Notes under the pieces: generated by a model | Seen by the model: the letters and a program-made list of their open reading frames with translations, nothing else | The model's database searches: none | Told to the model about the DNA's origin: nothing | In this document: one piece after another, positions 51,340 to 61,402 of the stretch | Numbering within the stretch: the first letter of the stretch is position 1 | Layout of the letters: every line of letters starts with the position of its first letter | DNA from: Diplonema japonicum | Taxonomy: Eukaryota; Euglenozoa; Diplonemea; Diplonemida; Diplonemidae | Reading direction: 5' to 3' | DNA length: 64,000 nt | Assembly (NCBI GenBank): GCA_964019335.1 | Contig: OZ025740.1 | Location: forward strand, 186,001 to 250,000 | Position numbers and translations under genes: made by a program

Positions 51340-53935
51340 AATCGGTCACCGTTCTGCGGTTGCTGTCTGGTGCCTGCGGTGGCTGTTTGTCGCGATGAGA
51401 TGGACGGCATCTGGGCGAGAAACATTGCTTGGAGTCGTGCTAGGTAGGGGGGGGTTTGGCTCGAGGAGAAGAGTGGTCTCCTGTCGTAGCCGTGTGCCGT
51501 CGGGCCCCCAAGATGTCGAAGGGTATGCACCCTTGATTTGGCGCTGGCGGGGAAGGCTGACCTTCCACAGCGTGCTGAGCATTTCTGGATGCGACCCAAG
51601 ATGTATCGCATCCTTGCGGCCTTCTCCGTGAGCAAGTCTTGATCGTCGAGGGGACCTATGAGCGACCGGCGGGTGGTCTGCTCATAGTCTATGGCGAGTT
51701 CCATTGTCGTGACGGAAGTTTTCTCTTACCATCGTACCATCGTAGGCCTCTTAGCCACTTGAGGACGTTCTTCAAATGAAAGGTCAGGACCGCGCCTGAC
51801 GCCCCGTTCGCCTTCAGCAACGCTTCCGTCGGAACATCATGTTGCCTCCCTGTCGTTACCTCATCCCAAGGGTTGGAGGTGAGCACTCTCTTGCTTTTTT
51901 CCGCTGCTCTGGCGTCACGGACCGTCACTACTTTCAGGAGGTATTGTTGCACCATCCTGGCACGTTCTTTCCTGCTTTGTCGGCCCCTCTTGGGACTATC
52001 CCGTGAAGGGCTGTGGCAGCTGGGAGGCCTTCTCGCTTCACCTCTGCGTATTGCTCGCTTTCCAACACACTCCTTGCCGGCTCGCACTCCCACAGTGCAT
52101 GCTCCGTCATGCTGGTCGTTGTCTGGGACCGGTGGTCGCAAACGTCACACGCTAATGCTGGGTTTTCCACACCAGGGCCATCCAATTTTCTCCCCCACAC
52201 CCTCCCCTCGGGTGAGTCGTGAACACTGCACCACTAATGATGCGCCGCAACCTAAAGGACACCAACGGTCTCCGGGCCTGGAGCTTTTTCCACCAATAGT
52301 TCGTGGACGGGCACGCCCCTGCCTCCATCCCCACGAAGGTTGATCTCTTCTCGATCAGCCTCTTCGCAACTGCCGGTCTGATGGCACTTTGTGAGCCACC
52401 GCTGTATCTCCGTGCAGGTCGGCCACAAAGGACCATCCCTTCCCCAGAAAGGGGAGCCATCTGTTCCGCAGGACTCCAATCGGACCCATCACCTCATCGT
52501 CATCACGGTCCTGGTATAGACCAATGATCTCACCAACACGCTGCCGCAAACGCGGAGAGGCCAGGCTCTCCCGGACCAAGCTGTTTATCGTTCCGTAGAT
52601 GACCTTCGACAACGGATGTGCCGTATGCCCTGGCAGCAGAACGTTCAGTACAGACACGGGGTTTCTCATCCCGAACTGGGGGCCCCACAAGGAGATCACT
52701 GCCGCTGTACACATCTTCTTCAGCTGGTCGTCCGAGGGTGCCGCATACGTCGCTCCGTACAGACACGACGGCAGCACAGTGCTCGTCAACATCGTCGACT
52801 TGTTCTCAAACCCTAGTGGCAAAGCTCCGAGACGGGTCAGGCGTCCCTCCGCTGCGTCCAGCTTGTCCAGCCTGTGATTCCCATCCATGTTCAGGTTCAC
52901 GCCAAGTGATTTGATCTCCCTAGCTACCTTGAACGAGGAACCGGTGCATACTAGACTAGGGCCGATCTCGTTTTTCGTCGAGAATCCCTGCGACTTCTTT
53001 CCGTTGAGGCGCATCTCTGTCCGGTCCCCGAACTCGATCACCTTGTTGGTCGCCCTTGTCAGGACCTCCGCTAAACGCGCCAGGAGGTACACGTCATCCG
53101 CGTACGAAAGTGACCAAGCTCCTGGTACTTCCGTCATCACGCACTTCACCATCACCGACACCAAGGCGTTCACCATGATTACCGAGATGGGGCACCCTTG
53201 CAGGATACCATTCGTCACTCGGAACTCTGAGCCAACACCTGTCGGGAAACGGAATCGCCACTTCAGGTTCGCATACATAGCTTTCAAGGGGGTCAGTATC
53301 CGCTCGTGCAAACCGAGATCTTGCATCAGGCCAAAAGCTATCTGCTGTGGGACTCTGTCGAAGCACTTGACAAAATCCAACGCAATGCCGTTGAGAGGGG
53401 TGCCTGTCAACAGCGCCTCTTCGAGCTGTGTACTGAGCTCCATCAGAATGCTATCCGTGCCTCTCTTCGGTCTGAAACCATGCTGAGAGTCGTCGATCCA
53501 CTTCTCTTGCCACAGCGTGATGTCACGCAGCCTCGCACATGCCCACAGCCGATAGACCGCGCTCGTGACTGTGATCGGCCGATGGTTCAGAGGAGTTCTC
53601 TCGCCACCCTTCGGGATCAACGTCACCAGCGCTGTCAGGAGTGCTTTCGGCCACTTCCCTGTCGTCTCGATTGCGTTGAACAGCTCGGCCCAAGCATCCA
53701 GCAGTACTACCGGCATGGCACGCAGTTCCGCCATCCTCCATCCATCCACCCCTGGAGCCGTTCTCGTTGACTTCTTGGCCAACACCGCCCTCAAAAAAAA
53801 AACAAAAAAAAAAAGAAGAAGAATGCTCACTTTGGTTGCTTCATAAACCGCCTGGCGTACGAGCAACTTCTTAACCGCGCTAGCGGATGTTGCCGTGCTG
53901 AAGGAAGAGAATGGGAGAGTAGGATCAACAATGGT
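51340..53935 (-). mobile_element. Degenerate LINE retrotransposon, 5'-truncated
   Basis: An RT domain, a post-RT zinc-knuckle (CDVCDHRSQTTTSMTEHALW then EC) and a 3' region ending CCACCGCAGGCACC…AACGGTGACCG are recognisable on the minus strand. Three or more frame changes occur after the RT domain (near 52370, 52160, 51940). No endonuclease domain is found upstream. It lies between cyclase copies 2 and 3. Confidence 0.75.
52355..53866 (-). pseudogene. LINE reverse-transcriptase ORF
   Basis: 503 open codons. RT motifs in order: RTAPGVDGWR, LVTLIPKGG…HRPITVTS, HGFRPKRGTDS, GIALDFVKCFDRV (catalytic Asp), GILQGCPIS and LSYADDVYLL (YADD). A thumb/connection region follows (…LNGKKSQGF…). The RT resembles the APE-type LINE clade common in protists, including dinoflagellates. 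The open RT frame is followed by frameshifts, so the element is probably dead. The first ~30 codons run through a T tract (LLLFFFVFFL) and are doubtful. Confidence 0.75.
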
Positions 53936-54177
53936 CCCCCCCCCCCCTAATGACTCGCTTAAGGGGAGGGGTCGTTACACACCTAGATCGGTCAAAAGTA
54001 CTCTTGTCCCATGACAGAAGAAGTACAAAAAGTCCTTTGGGGAAAGGGGTAAAGCCCTATTTGAGGACCAGAATAATTTGAAGATATGCGCTTAACCATC
54101 TTTAAAATCGGGTTTGTAAACTCTGATGAAAATCAGAAATAGAAAGGTGGTAAAAACAACTCGTGTATATCAGTCCC
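53936..54177. other. Spacer downstream of cyclase copy 3
   Basis: A C run (53937-53948) marks the LINE border, then ~230 nt of unique-looking sequence. No gene. Confidence 0.45.
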
Positions 54178-56286
54178 TTACTCCCCTGTGAAACCGGTCA
54201 CCACGTTGTCCCTTGTGATCCCATGAACATTGTAGGTATAGTTCCCCATTGTCACTGTCCTGTTGAGATAGCAGTTCATGCCCAGAACATTGCAGGTCTC
54301 CGCCACCGTCCCATACAGGCAGAACACATCCCCGCCCCTCGCCTCCGTGCACAGCATCGATGACAGTTCCACACACTCCCCGAGAACAGCCACGTACTTC
54401 TGAGAAGTTGTCCCCACTGTCCCGTGCCGTACTGCACTCGTCGACAGGCCCACAGCCATCGACTTCAGTCTTTCGCTGTGCTGAGTGGTTGCTTGGAGCA
54501 TCCCAACAAACGCAAGGGAGTTCTCCACATGGGTTTGGCAGGTGCGTGACATGTTCCACCCCACCGCCACCCTGCTCCCCTGAAGTGACACGATCACCCC
54601 GTGAGACCTCTCGCTGCACACGTACACCCGAGACAGCATCTCGTTCATCAGCAAGCTCACCTCCATGTCCCTGAGTTTGTCATATTGGATCTCAACATGG
54701 CCCACACTTCCTCTATTTTGTTGAAGAAGCTCAGCAACGTGACCTGCGCTTGAAAAGTTGGATGTACGATCAGAAGAGACATTGTCGCTTGTGGACTTTC
54801 TTTTAGTTTTTCGGTTCAGACATTGCTCAACATAAGACCGCCGCCCCTCCAAACCCTGCGGAAGCAGGATGAAGGGCCGCGTCACTTCCAGACCTTTCAG
54901 AACAGTGTCCCCCATTGCTATGACACACATAGCCTCAAAGTCCCCAACCTCATCCATCACCTCGGGGGTCACAGCGACAGCACCAGCCACACATGCCCCT
55001 TCCATCCGAGACGCCTTGTTCACAGTGCCCCCGAAGTAGTCGTACCTCTTCGTCAACTCGTTCATCTGAAGTTCCACCTCACCACAGTGAACCCCAACAC
55101 GAACCCTGAGCCCACACCAAGGGCCATCGTCCTGACGGGAACAGCGATCAAGTAAAAGGAGGCTTAGAGGCCAACTGCCGACAACAAGATCTTCTTGAAG
55201 AGAGAGACCGAAGGAGACAGCCGAGGCCGCTGTCTCAAAGGCTACCATGAAGGCGTCCCCAATGGTCTTCACCTCGTAGCCCCCCTCACACACAATGCAA
55301 CTTCGGATGACCTTGTTGTGAACCTGAAGTGCCTCCTTCATCCCCTCGGGACATGCCTCCCACAACCCAGTCGACCCTTGGATGTCTGTGAAGACAAGTG
55401 AAGCACGGCCCGTCTCCTTCCCAGGTGCCACAAAGGTCGGCAGGCTTCCAGAACCAAATGTATCTGCCTCAGTGTGCATCTTGTAAAAAAGTGCATCAGG
55501 GAGGTAGGGACGGTACTCAGTGAGGTTGGAGAGGATGCTCTCGAAGGCGTCGTGGAGGGGTAGGGGGAGGGATGAGGTGCTGATGATCTCCTCCGCGGAC
55601 TGCAGGTCGAAGCGTGACAGGGCGACAGCAATCTCCTCGGTGGCGGTGATCACGTTCTGCATAGTTTTTCGTTCCTTTTGAAGGTCTGAAGCAAAGCCAC
55701 GCGTGAAGTAGAAGTCAAGGAGGAAGATCGCTACTTGTGTACTAAAAATGTCCACTACACCTGGAACGTCCCTTGTGCACGGTGGATGGGCACAGTCGCA
55801 TTGTTGTTTCCTCTCGTGGTAGGGGGGGAGGAAGGGCCCGGGGACATCGAGGAGGCCGAAGCGGAAAGCTTCTTCAGCAGAGGAAACAACGAGCCAGGTG
55901 AGCACTATCACAATGAGGTTCCTGTTCACACGGACAGGGAGGTAGCACACAAGCGCCATGTCAATAAAGACGACAAAGATCGGCCAAAACCGCCCCCCAC
56001 TGAGAGCTTGCTGTCTGCAGTCTAGAAGGACGGCACTGAACGCAGCGCCATACAAAAGTAGCTCCACTGAGGTATTAGGAACTTTCTTCTGGGTAACCAG
56101 CTGAAGTGATGCAGCTAGCATGGAAAGTACAGCGGGAAGAGACAAAATAAACCGCTCCCATGCAGCAACAAGCATCAATAACGTACATATCCACCCAGCT
56201 AGGGTAATGAGAAGTACCATTTTTTTTTTGAACACCGTGACGGAGTCGTCCTCAGGAAGCAGGATGTAGCTAAAGAAACCGAACAT
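54178..56286 (-). CDS. Membrane class III nucleotide cyclase, copy 3
   Basis: 702 residues (MFGFFSYILLPEDDSVTVFK…). Six membrane segments, linker, cyclase domain with FTDIQGST, VKTIGD, KRYDYFG and VNKASRM, then the degenerate C-terminal domain (VGLSTSAVRHGTVGTTSQKY). The segment SGSLPTFVAPGKETGR before the catalytic domain is shared with copy 4 only. A membrane-proximal extracellular-type loop carries conserved Cys (QQCDCAHPPCTRDV), also in copies 1, 2 and 4. It is 147 nt downstream of copy 4 on the same strand. The ATG is not next to an A tract. Adenylate rather than guanylate cyclase is expected from the Lys/Asp pair. Confidence 0.88.
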   Translation of the reverse strand: MFGFFSYILLPEDDSVTVFKKKMVLLITLAGWICTLLMLVAAWERFILSLPAVLSMLAASLQLVTQKKVPNTSVELLLYGAAFSAVLLDCRQQALSGGRFWPIFVVFIDMALVCYLPVRVNRNLIVIVLTWLVVSSAEEAFRFGLLDVPGPFLPPYHERKQQCDCAHPPCTRDVPGVVDIFSTQVAIFLLDFYFTRGFASDLQKERKTMQNVITATEEIAVALSRFDLQSAEEIISTSSLPLPLHDAFESILSNLTEYRPYLPDALFYKMHTEADTFGSGSLPTFVAPGKETGRASLVFTDIQGSTGLWEACPEGMKEALQVHNKVIRSCIVCEGGYEVKTIGDAFMVAFETAASAVSFGLSLQEDLVVGSWPLSLLLLDRCSRQDDGPWCGLRVRVGVHCGEVELQMNELTKRYDYFGGTVNKASRMEGACVAGAVAVTPEVMDEVGDFEAMCVIAMGDTVLKGLEVTRPFILLPQGLEGRRSYVEQCLNRKTKRKSTSDNVSSDRTSNFSSAGHVAELLQQNRGSVGHVEIQYDKLRDMEVSLLMNEMLSRVYVCSERSHGVIVSLQGSRVAVGWNMSRTCQTHVENSLAFVGMLQATTQHSERLKSMAVGLSTSAVRHGTVGTTSQKYVAVLGECVELSSMLCTEARGGDVFCLYGTVAETCNVLGMNCYLNRTVTMGNYTYNVHGITRDNVVTGFTGE

Positions 56287-56433
56287 TGTTATGTGGCATC
56301 CTGTGTGTTGGGTTTGGTAAATGATTACTCAGACTTCTAAACCAAATGATTACAAAATTTTACAGTGTACCCTTTATCGGCCACCAGCATGTCAGAACAG
56401 TACCTGGAAATGGAAAATTCCAAGGCTTCAATG

Positions 56434-58563
56434 TCAGTATAGAAAATCGGTCACTCCTGAGATGCCATGAATGCTGTAGGTGTTCTTCCCCACTGTGACC
56501 GTCCTTTTGAGTTCGCACTTCATGCCCAGAACATTGCAGGTCTCCGCCACCGTCCCATACAGGCAGAACACATCCCCGCCCCTCGCCTCCGTGCACAGCA
56601 TCGATGACAGTTCCACACACTCCCCGAGAACAGCCACGTACTTCTGAGAAGCCGTCCCCACTGTCCCGTGCCGTACTGCACTCGTCGACAGGCCCACAGC
56701 CATCGACTTCAGTCTTTCGCTGTGCTGAGTGGTTGCTTGGAGCATCCCAACAAACGCAAGGGAGTTCTCCACATGGGTTTGGCAGGTGCGTGACGTGTTC
56801 CACCCCACCGCCACCCTGCTCCCCTGAAGTGACACGATCACCCCGTGAGACCTCTCGCTGCACACGTACACCCGAGACAGCATCTCGTTCATTACGAAGC
56901 TCACCTCCATGTCCATGAGCTTGCTACATTGGATCTCAACATGGCCCACACTCCCCGTCTTGTGTTGAAGAACCTCGGTAACGAGACCTACGCTTGAAAA
57001 GTTGGATGTACGATCAGAAGAGCCATTGTCGCTTGTGTACTTTCTTTTAGTTTTTCGGTTCAGACATTGCTCAACATAAGACCGCCGCCCCTCCAAACCC
57101 TGCGGAAGCAGGATGAAGGGCCGCGTCACTTCCAGACCTTTCAGAACAGTGTTCCCCATTGCTATGACACACACAGTCCCAAGGTCCCCAACCTCATCCA
57201 TCACCTCGGGGGTCACAGCGACAGCACCAGCCGCACACACCCCTTCCATCCGAGACGCCTTGTTCACAGTGCCCCCGAAGTAGTCGTACCTCCCTGTCAA
57301 CTCGTTCATCTGAACTTCCACCTCACCACAGTGAACCCCAACACGAACCCTGAGCCCACACCAAGGGCCATCGTCCTGACGGGAACAGCGATCAAGTAAA
57401 AGGAGGCTTAGAGGCCAACTGCCGACAACAAGATCTTCTTGAAGAGAGAGACCGAAGGAGACAGCCGAGGCCGCTGTCTCAAAGGCTACCATGAAGGCGT
57501 CCCCAATGGTCTTCACCTCGTAGCCCCCCTCACACACAATGCAACTTCGGATGACCTTGTTGTGAACCTGAAGTGCCTCCTTCATCCCCTCGGGACATGC
57601 CTCCCACAACCCAGTCGACCCTTGGATGTCTGTGAAGACAAGTGAAGCACGGCCCGTCTCCTTCCCAGGTGCCACAAAGGTCGGCAGGCTTCCAGAACCA
57701 AATGTATCTGCCTCAGTGTGCATCTTGTAAAAAAGTGCATCAGGGAGGTAGGGACGGTACTCAGTGAGGTTGGAGAGGATGCTCTCGAAGGCGTCGTGGA
57801 GGGGTAGGGGGAGGGATGAGGTGCTGATGATCTCCTCCGCGGACTGCAGGTCGAAGCGTGACAGGGCGACAGCAATCTCCTCGGTGGCGGTGATCACGTT
57901 CAGCATAGTTTTTCGTTCCTTTTGAAGGTCTGAAGCAAAGCCACGCGTGAAGTAGAAGTCCAGGAGGAAGATCGATACTTGGGCCCCAAATATGCTGAGC
58001 ACAGTAAAAAGGTCCCTTTTGCACGGTGGATGGGCACAGTCGCATTGTTGTTTCCTCTCGTGGTAGGGGGGGAGGAAGGGCTCGGGGGCATCGAGCATGC
58101 CGAAGCGGAAGATTTCTTCAATAGAAGATAAAACGAGCCAGGTGAGGACCATCGCAATGAGGTTCCTGTTCACACGGACAGGGAGGTTGCACACAAGCGC
58201 CACGTCTATAAATAGAATAAAGATAGACCAGATCCGAGACTTGCTGCTTGCTTGATTCAGGCAGTCGGTAAGCACAGCACAAAAGCCCATGACATAAAGC
58301 ACAGCCTCTATTGAGGTATGTTGCATTCTCTTCTGCACCAACAAGCGCACTGCCACAAACCCCATCGCTAGAAGAGCAGGCGCAGGGAACATAACAGTAG
58401 TCCAATCATGCAATAGCATGAAAACTGCACATGGCCATCCTGCGAAATTCATAAGAAGGATGATCTTCTTTTTGAACACTGTGATAGGGTCGTCCTCAGG
58501 AAGCAGGACCCCCCGAAGCAATCTGTTAAGGATATCGTTCATGAGTTTCAGCATGATTCTCAT
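56434..58563 (-). CDS. Membrane class III nucleotide cyclase, copy 4
   Basis: 709 residues. It has a longer leader (MRIMLKLMNDILNRLLRGVL) before LPEDDPITVFKKK; internal ATGs at codons 4 and 8 are alternatives. Domain order and catalytic residues are as in the other copies, but it has TGRYDYFG rather than TKRYDYFG, as copy 5 does. The catalytic and degenerate domains are mosaics: stretches identical to copy 3 alternate with stretches closer to copy 5. The C-terminus ends GISGVTDFLY, different from the rest. Spacing to copy 5 is 110 nt. Confidence 0.88.
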   Translation of the reverse strand: MRIMLKLMNDILNRLLRGVLLPEDDPITVFKKKIILLMNFAGWPCAVFMLLHDWTTVMFPAPALLAMGFVAVRLLVQKRMQHTSIEAVLYVMGFCAVLTDCLNQASSKSRIWSIFILFIDVALVCNLPVRVNRNLIAMVLTWLVLSSIEEIFRFGMLDAPEPFLPPYHERKQQCDCAHPPCKRDLFTVLSIFGAQVSIFLLDFYFTRGFASDLQKERKTMLNVITATEEIAVALSRFDLQSAEEIISTSSLPLPLHDAFESILSNLTEYRPYLPDALFYKMHTEADTFGSGSLPTFVAPGKETGRASLVFTDIQGSTGLWEACPEGMKEALQVHNKVIRSCIVCEGGYEVKTIGDAFMVAFETAASAVSFGLSLQEDLVVGSWPLSLLLLDRCSRQDDGPWCGLRVRVGVHCGEVEVQMNELTGRYDYFGGTVNKASRMEGVCAAGAVAVTPEVMDEVGDLGTVCVIAMGNTVLKGLEVTRPFILLPQGLEGRRSYVEQCLNRKTKRKYTSDNGSSDRTSNFSSVGLVTEVLQHKTGSVGHVEIQCSKLMDMEVSFVMNEMLSRVYVCSERSHGVIVSLQGSRVAVGWNTSRTCQTHVENSLAFVGMLQATTQHSERLKSMAVGLSTSAVRHGTVGTASQKYVAVLGECVELSSMLCTEARGGDVFCLYGTVAETCNVLGMKCELKRTVTVGKNTYSIHGISGVTDFLY

Positions 58564-58673
58564 GAAGCCCTTCCCCCGCCTCCTTTATTTTTTTATTGGT
58601 GAGAGTGCGATGACAATTAAAATACATTTGTTTTGAAGTTCAAACCCGCCTGTAAAGGGGGGAAATGTTTCAA

Positions 58674-60782
58674 CTATTGTGAGGCGAAAGTTAAGCATGC
58701 GTTATCTCGTTTTGAGATCGCGAACATATTATAGGTAGACTTCCCTAAACAGACCGTTTTTTCCCTTTGGTGGATAGACATGCCCAGAACATTGCAGGTC
58801 TCCGCCACCGTCCCATACAGGCAGAACACATCCCCGCCCCTCGCCTCCGTGCACAGCATCGATGACAATTCCATGCACTCCCCGATAACAGCTAAGAATT
58901 TTTGCGCCACTGCCTTCACCACGCCGTGCCGTAATGCGCTCGTAGATAGACCGACTGTTATAGGTAATCGTGTAGCAGCATTAAGCATCCCCACAAACGC
59001 AAGGGAGTTCTCCACATGGGTCGGGCAGACTCGTGACGTGTTCCACCCCACCGCCACCCTGCTCCCCTGAAGTGACACGATCACCCCGTGAGACCTCTCG
59101 CTGCACATGTACACCCGTGTCAGCATCTCGTTCATCACAAACGTCGCTTCTAAACCTTCTTGTTCAAAGGTGATATCCACCTGCCCCACGCTACCCGACG
59201 ACCTGAGCAACAAGCTTGGGACTTGACACGCGGAACTTCCGCCGCTTCCAAACCTACGTGAGCTGCTGGTTGACTCTCTCTCAATTTGCCTCCCATGCTC
59301 ACTCTCTCTTCTTTTTATTTGCTGATCTACGTAAGGCCGCCGCCCCTCCAAACCCTGCGGAAGCAGGAGGAAAGGTGTCACCTTTTCGAGACCTTTCAGA
59401 ACAGTGTCCCCCATTGCTATGACACACACAGTCCCAAGGTCCCCAACCTCATCCATCACCTCGGGGGTCACAGCGACAGCACCAGCCGCACACACCCCTT
59501 CCATCCGAGCCGCCTTGTTCACAGTGCCCCCGAAGTAGTCGTACCTCCCTGTCAACTCGTTCATCTGAAGTTCCACCTCACCACAGTGAACCCCAACACG
59601 AACCCTGAGCCCACACCAAGGGCCATCGTCCTGATGGGAACAGTGCTCAAGACGCAGGATTGCCTTCGGCCAGGGTGCCTCCACCAAGTCTTCCTGAAGA
59701 GAGAGACCGAAGGAGACAGCCGAGGCCGCTGTCTCAAAGGCTACCATGAAGGCGTCCCCAATGGTCTTCACCTCGTAGCCCCCCTCACACACAATGCAAC
59801 TTCGGATGACCTTGTTGTGAACCTGAAGTGCCTCCTTCATCCCCTCGGGACATGCCTCCCACGTGGCAGTCGACCCTTGGATGTCTGTGAAGACAAGTGA
59901 AGCACGGCCCGTCTCCTTCCCGGGTGCAGTTCTTAATCTCATTCCACTTGATTGCCGTCTGCTTTCAAAGTGTAAAGTATGAAAGAGCGCGTCAGGGAGG
60001 TAGGGACGGTACTCAGTGAGGTTGGAGAGGATGCTCTCGAAGGCGTCGTGGAGGGGTAGGGGGAGGGATGAGGTGCTGATGATCTCCTCCGCGGACTGCA
60101 GGTCGAAGCGTGACAGGGCGACAGCAATCTCCTCGGTGGCGGTGATCACGTTCAGCATAATCTTCCGTTCCTTTTGAAGGTCCGAAGCGAAACCACGCGT
60201 GAAGTAGAAATCAAGGAGAAAGACCGTCACTTGCATGGCAAACACGGTATAGACGAAGAATGGTTCCCTTGCGCAAGGTGGGCGACTGCATGAAACATAA
60301 CTGAGCCGAGTGGCATACGAGTCGGTTAGAGGATAGTAATCATCAAGAAGACCGAAGCGCTGCCATTCCTCAGTAGCGGTCAGAAGAAGCCAAACGATAG
60401 CTAGGGAGATGAGGTTCCTGTTCACACGGACAGGGAGATGGCACACCAGGGTTACGTCTAGAAGAATAACCAAGAGAGACCACGTGCGTTCATCCTGCGC
60501 CGACGCCTGCTTCCAGTCAAGAAGCAGGACACTCGCAGCTACAGAATATACCATACCCTCTATTGCCGAGTTACTTACTTTCTGCTGGACCAACATGATG
60601 ATTATAACATACATGCAAGCCACGATAGCAGGGATTGTCATAATGAAGCCGTATAGCGATGTCAGAAGCAAAAAGAATGATAGCACGACGGTCACGACGC
60701 AGAAGGTGAGCGTCAGCTTCTTCTTGAACGCGGTGAAGGAATCGTCATCGGGGTGCAGCACCCTTTGCAGCAGAGAAAACAT
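58674..60782 (-). CDS. Membrane class III nucleotide cyclase, copy 5, most divergent
   Basis: 702 residues. Membrane segments at ~22-43, 47-66, 72-89, 100-116, 122-136 and 176-194. Linker ~200-290. Cyclase domain ~290-475 with metal-binding D300 and D343, purine-selecting K339 and D415, and N422/R426. Degenerate cyclase-like domain ~530-690. The membrane half is the most diverged in the array and its Cys loop differs (YVSCSRPPCAREP), yet the catalytic core is near-identical to the others. It is the promoter-proximal copy if the array is read as a unit (inference). The ATG follows a 37-nt A run with GAAA between. Confidence 0.88.
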   Translation of the reverse strand: MFSLLQRVLHPDDDSFTAFKKKLTLTFCVVTVVLSFFLLLTSLYGFIMTIPAIVACMYVIIIMLVQQKVSNSAIEGMVYSVAASVLLLDWKQASAQDERTWSLLVILLDVTLVCHLPVRVNRNLISLAIVWLLLTATEEWQRFGLLDDYYPLTDSYATRLSYVSCSRPPCAREPFFVYTVFAMQVTVFLLDFYFTRGFASDLQKERKIMLNVITATEEIAVALSRFDLQSAEEIISTSSLPLPLHDAFESILSNLTEYRPYLPDALFHTLHFESRRQSSGMRLRTAPGKETGRASLVFTDIQGSTATWEACPEGMKEALQVHNKVIRSCIVCEGGYEVKTIGDAFMVAFETAASAVSFGLSLQEDLVEAPWPKAILRLEHCSHQDDGPWCGLRVRVGVHCGEVELQMNELTGRYDYFGGTVNKAARMEGVCAAGAVAVTPEVMDEVGDLGTVCVIAMGDTVLKGLEKVTPFLLLPQGLEGRRPYVDQQIKRRESEHGRQIERESTSSSRRFGSGGSSACQVPSLLLRSSGSVGQVDITFEQEGLEATFVMNEMLTRVYMCSERSHGVIVSLQGSRVAVGWNTSRVCPTHVENSLAFVGMLNAATRLPITVGLSTSALRHGVVKAVAQKFLAVIGECMELSSMLCTEARGGDVFCLYGTVAETCNVLGMSIHQREKTVCLGKSTYNMFAISKRDNACLTFASQ

Positions 60783-60784
60783 TT

Positions 60785-60824
<40 letters not shown>

Positions 60825-61103
60825 TTTTCCCCTTCTGAACAGGAAGCAGAAGATCGCTTAAAGGATGTTGAATGAAAAAAGAAAGATATTTAAGGTTTTG
60901 CGTTTTATCAGCAAAGTGTGTGGATTCAAAAAGGAAATGGGGCGGGGCGGGGGGGAAACCCTATTGAGGACCACAAACAAGAAGAAAAAAAAATAAGAGA
61001 GAAACCAAGAGAAAGAGAGGGACAAAAAAAAAAAGAAGAAGAAAAAGAAAGCACACGAAGAACGATTCAATTGCACCTCAGACACGGGTTAAAAAAAAAA
61101 AAG

Positions 61104-61163
<60 letters not shown>

Positions 61164-61402
61164 TGCTTTAAAAAAAGAAAAAAGAATAGTTACGAATAGG
61201 TAGGAAATATAATTCCGCCTTTTCTTTCTTTTTTTTTTTTTTTTTTTCTTTCTTTTCTTTTTCATCAAAGTGGCGAAAATTTTAATTCCTAGCTAGAATT
61301 TATTTCTGAATACGAAGCTATGGAACACGTCCCTTTTAAGAAAAAAAAGGGAGGGGGAGGGGGGACATGGCGGCACCTAAAACAAACAAATGACACACAA
61401 CA
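60783..61402. other. Spacer with A tract and (GA)n run
   Basis: The 37-nt homopolymer at 60787-60823, A/G-rich runs, (GA)n at 61106-61162, and a further T run (61230-61247). No gene. Confidence 0.6.

Noticed and set aside
53790-53830. Possible 41-nt intron (GTGAGC…T-tract…GAG) in the LINE RT ORF
   Set aside because: Its removal puts the downstream RT out of frame with the upstream codons, whereas the unspliced frame is continuous. It is better seen as a T-tract within a relic ORF.
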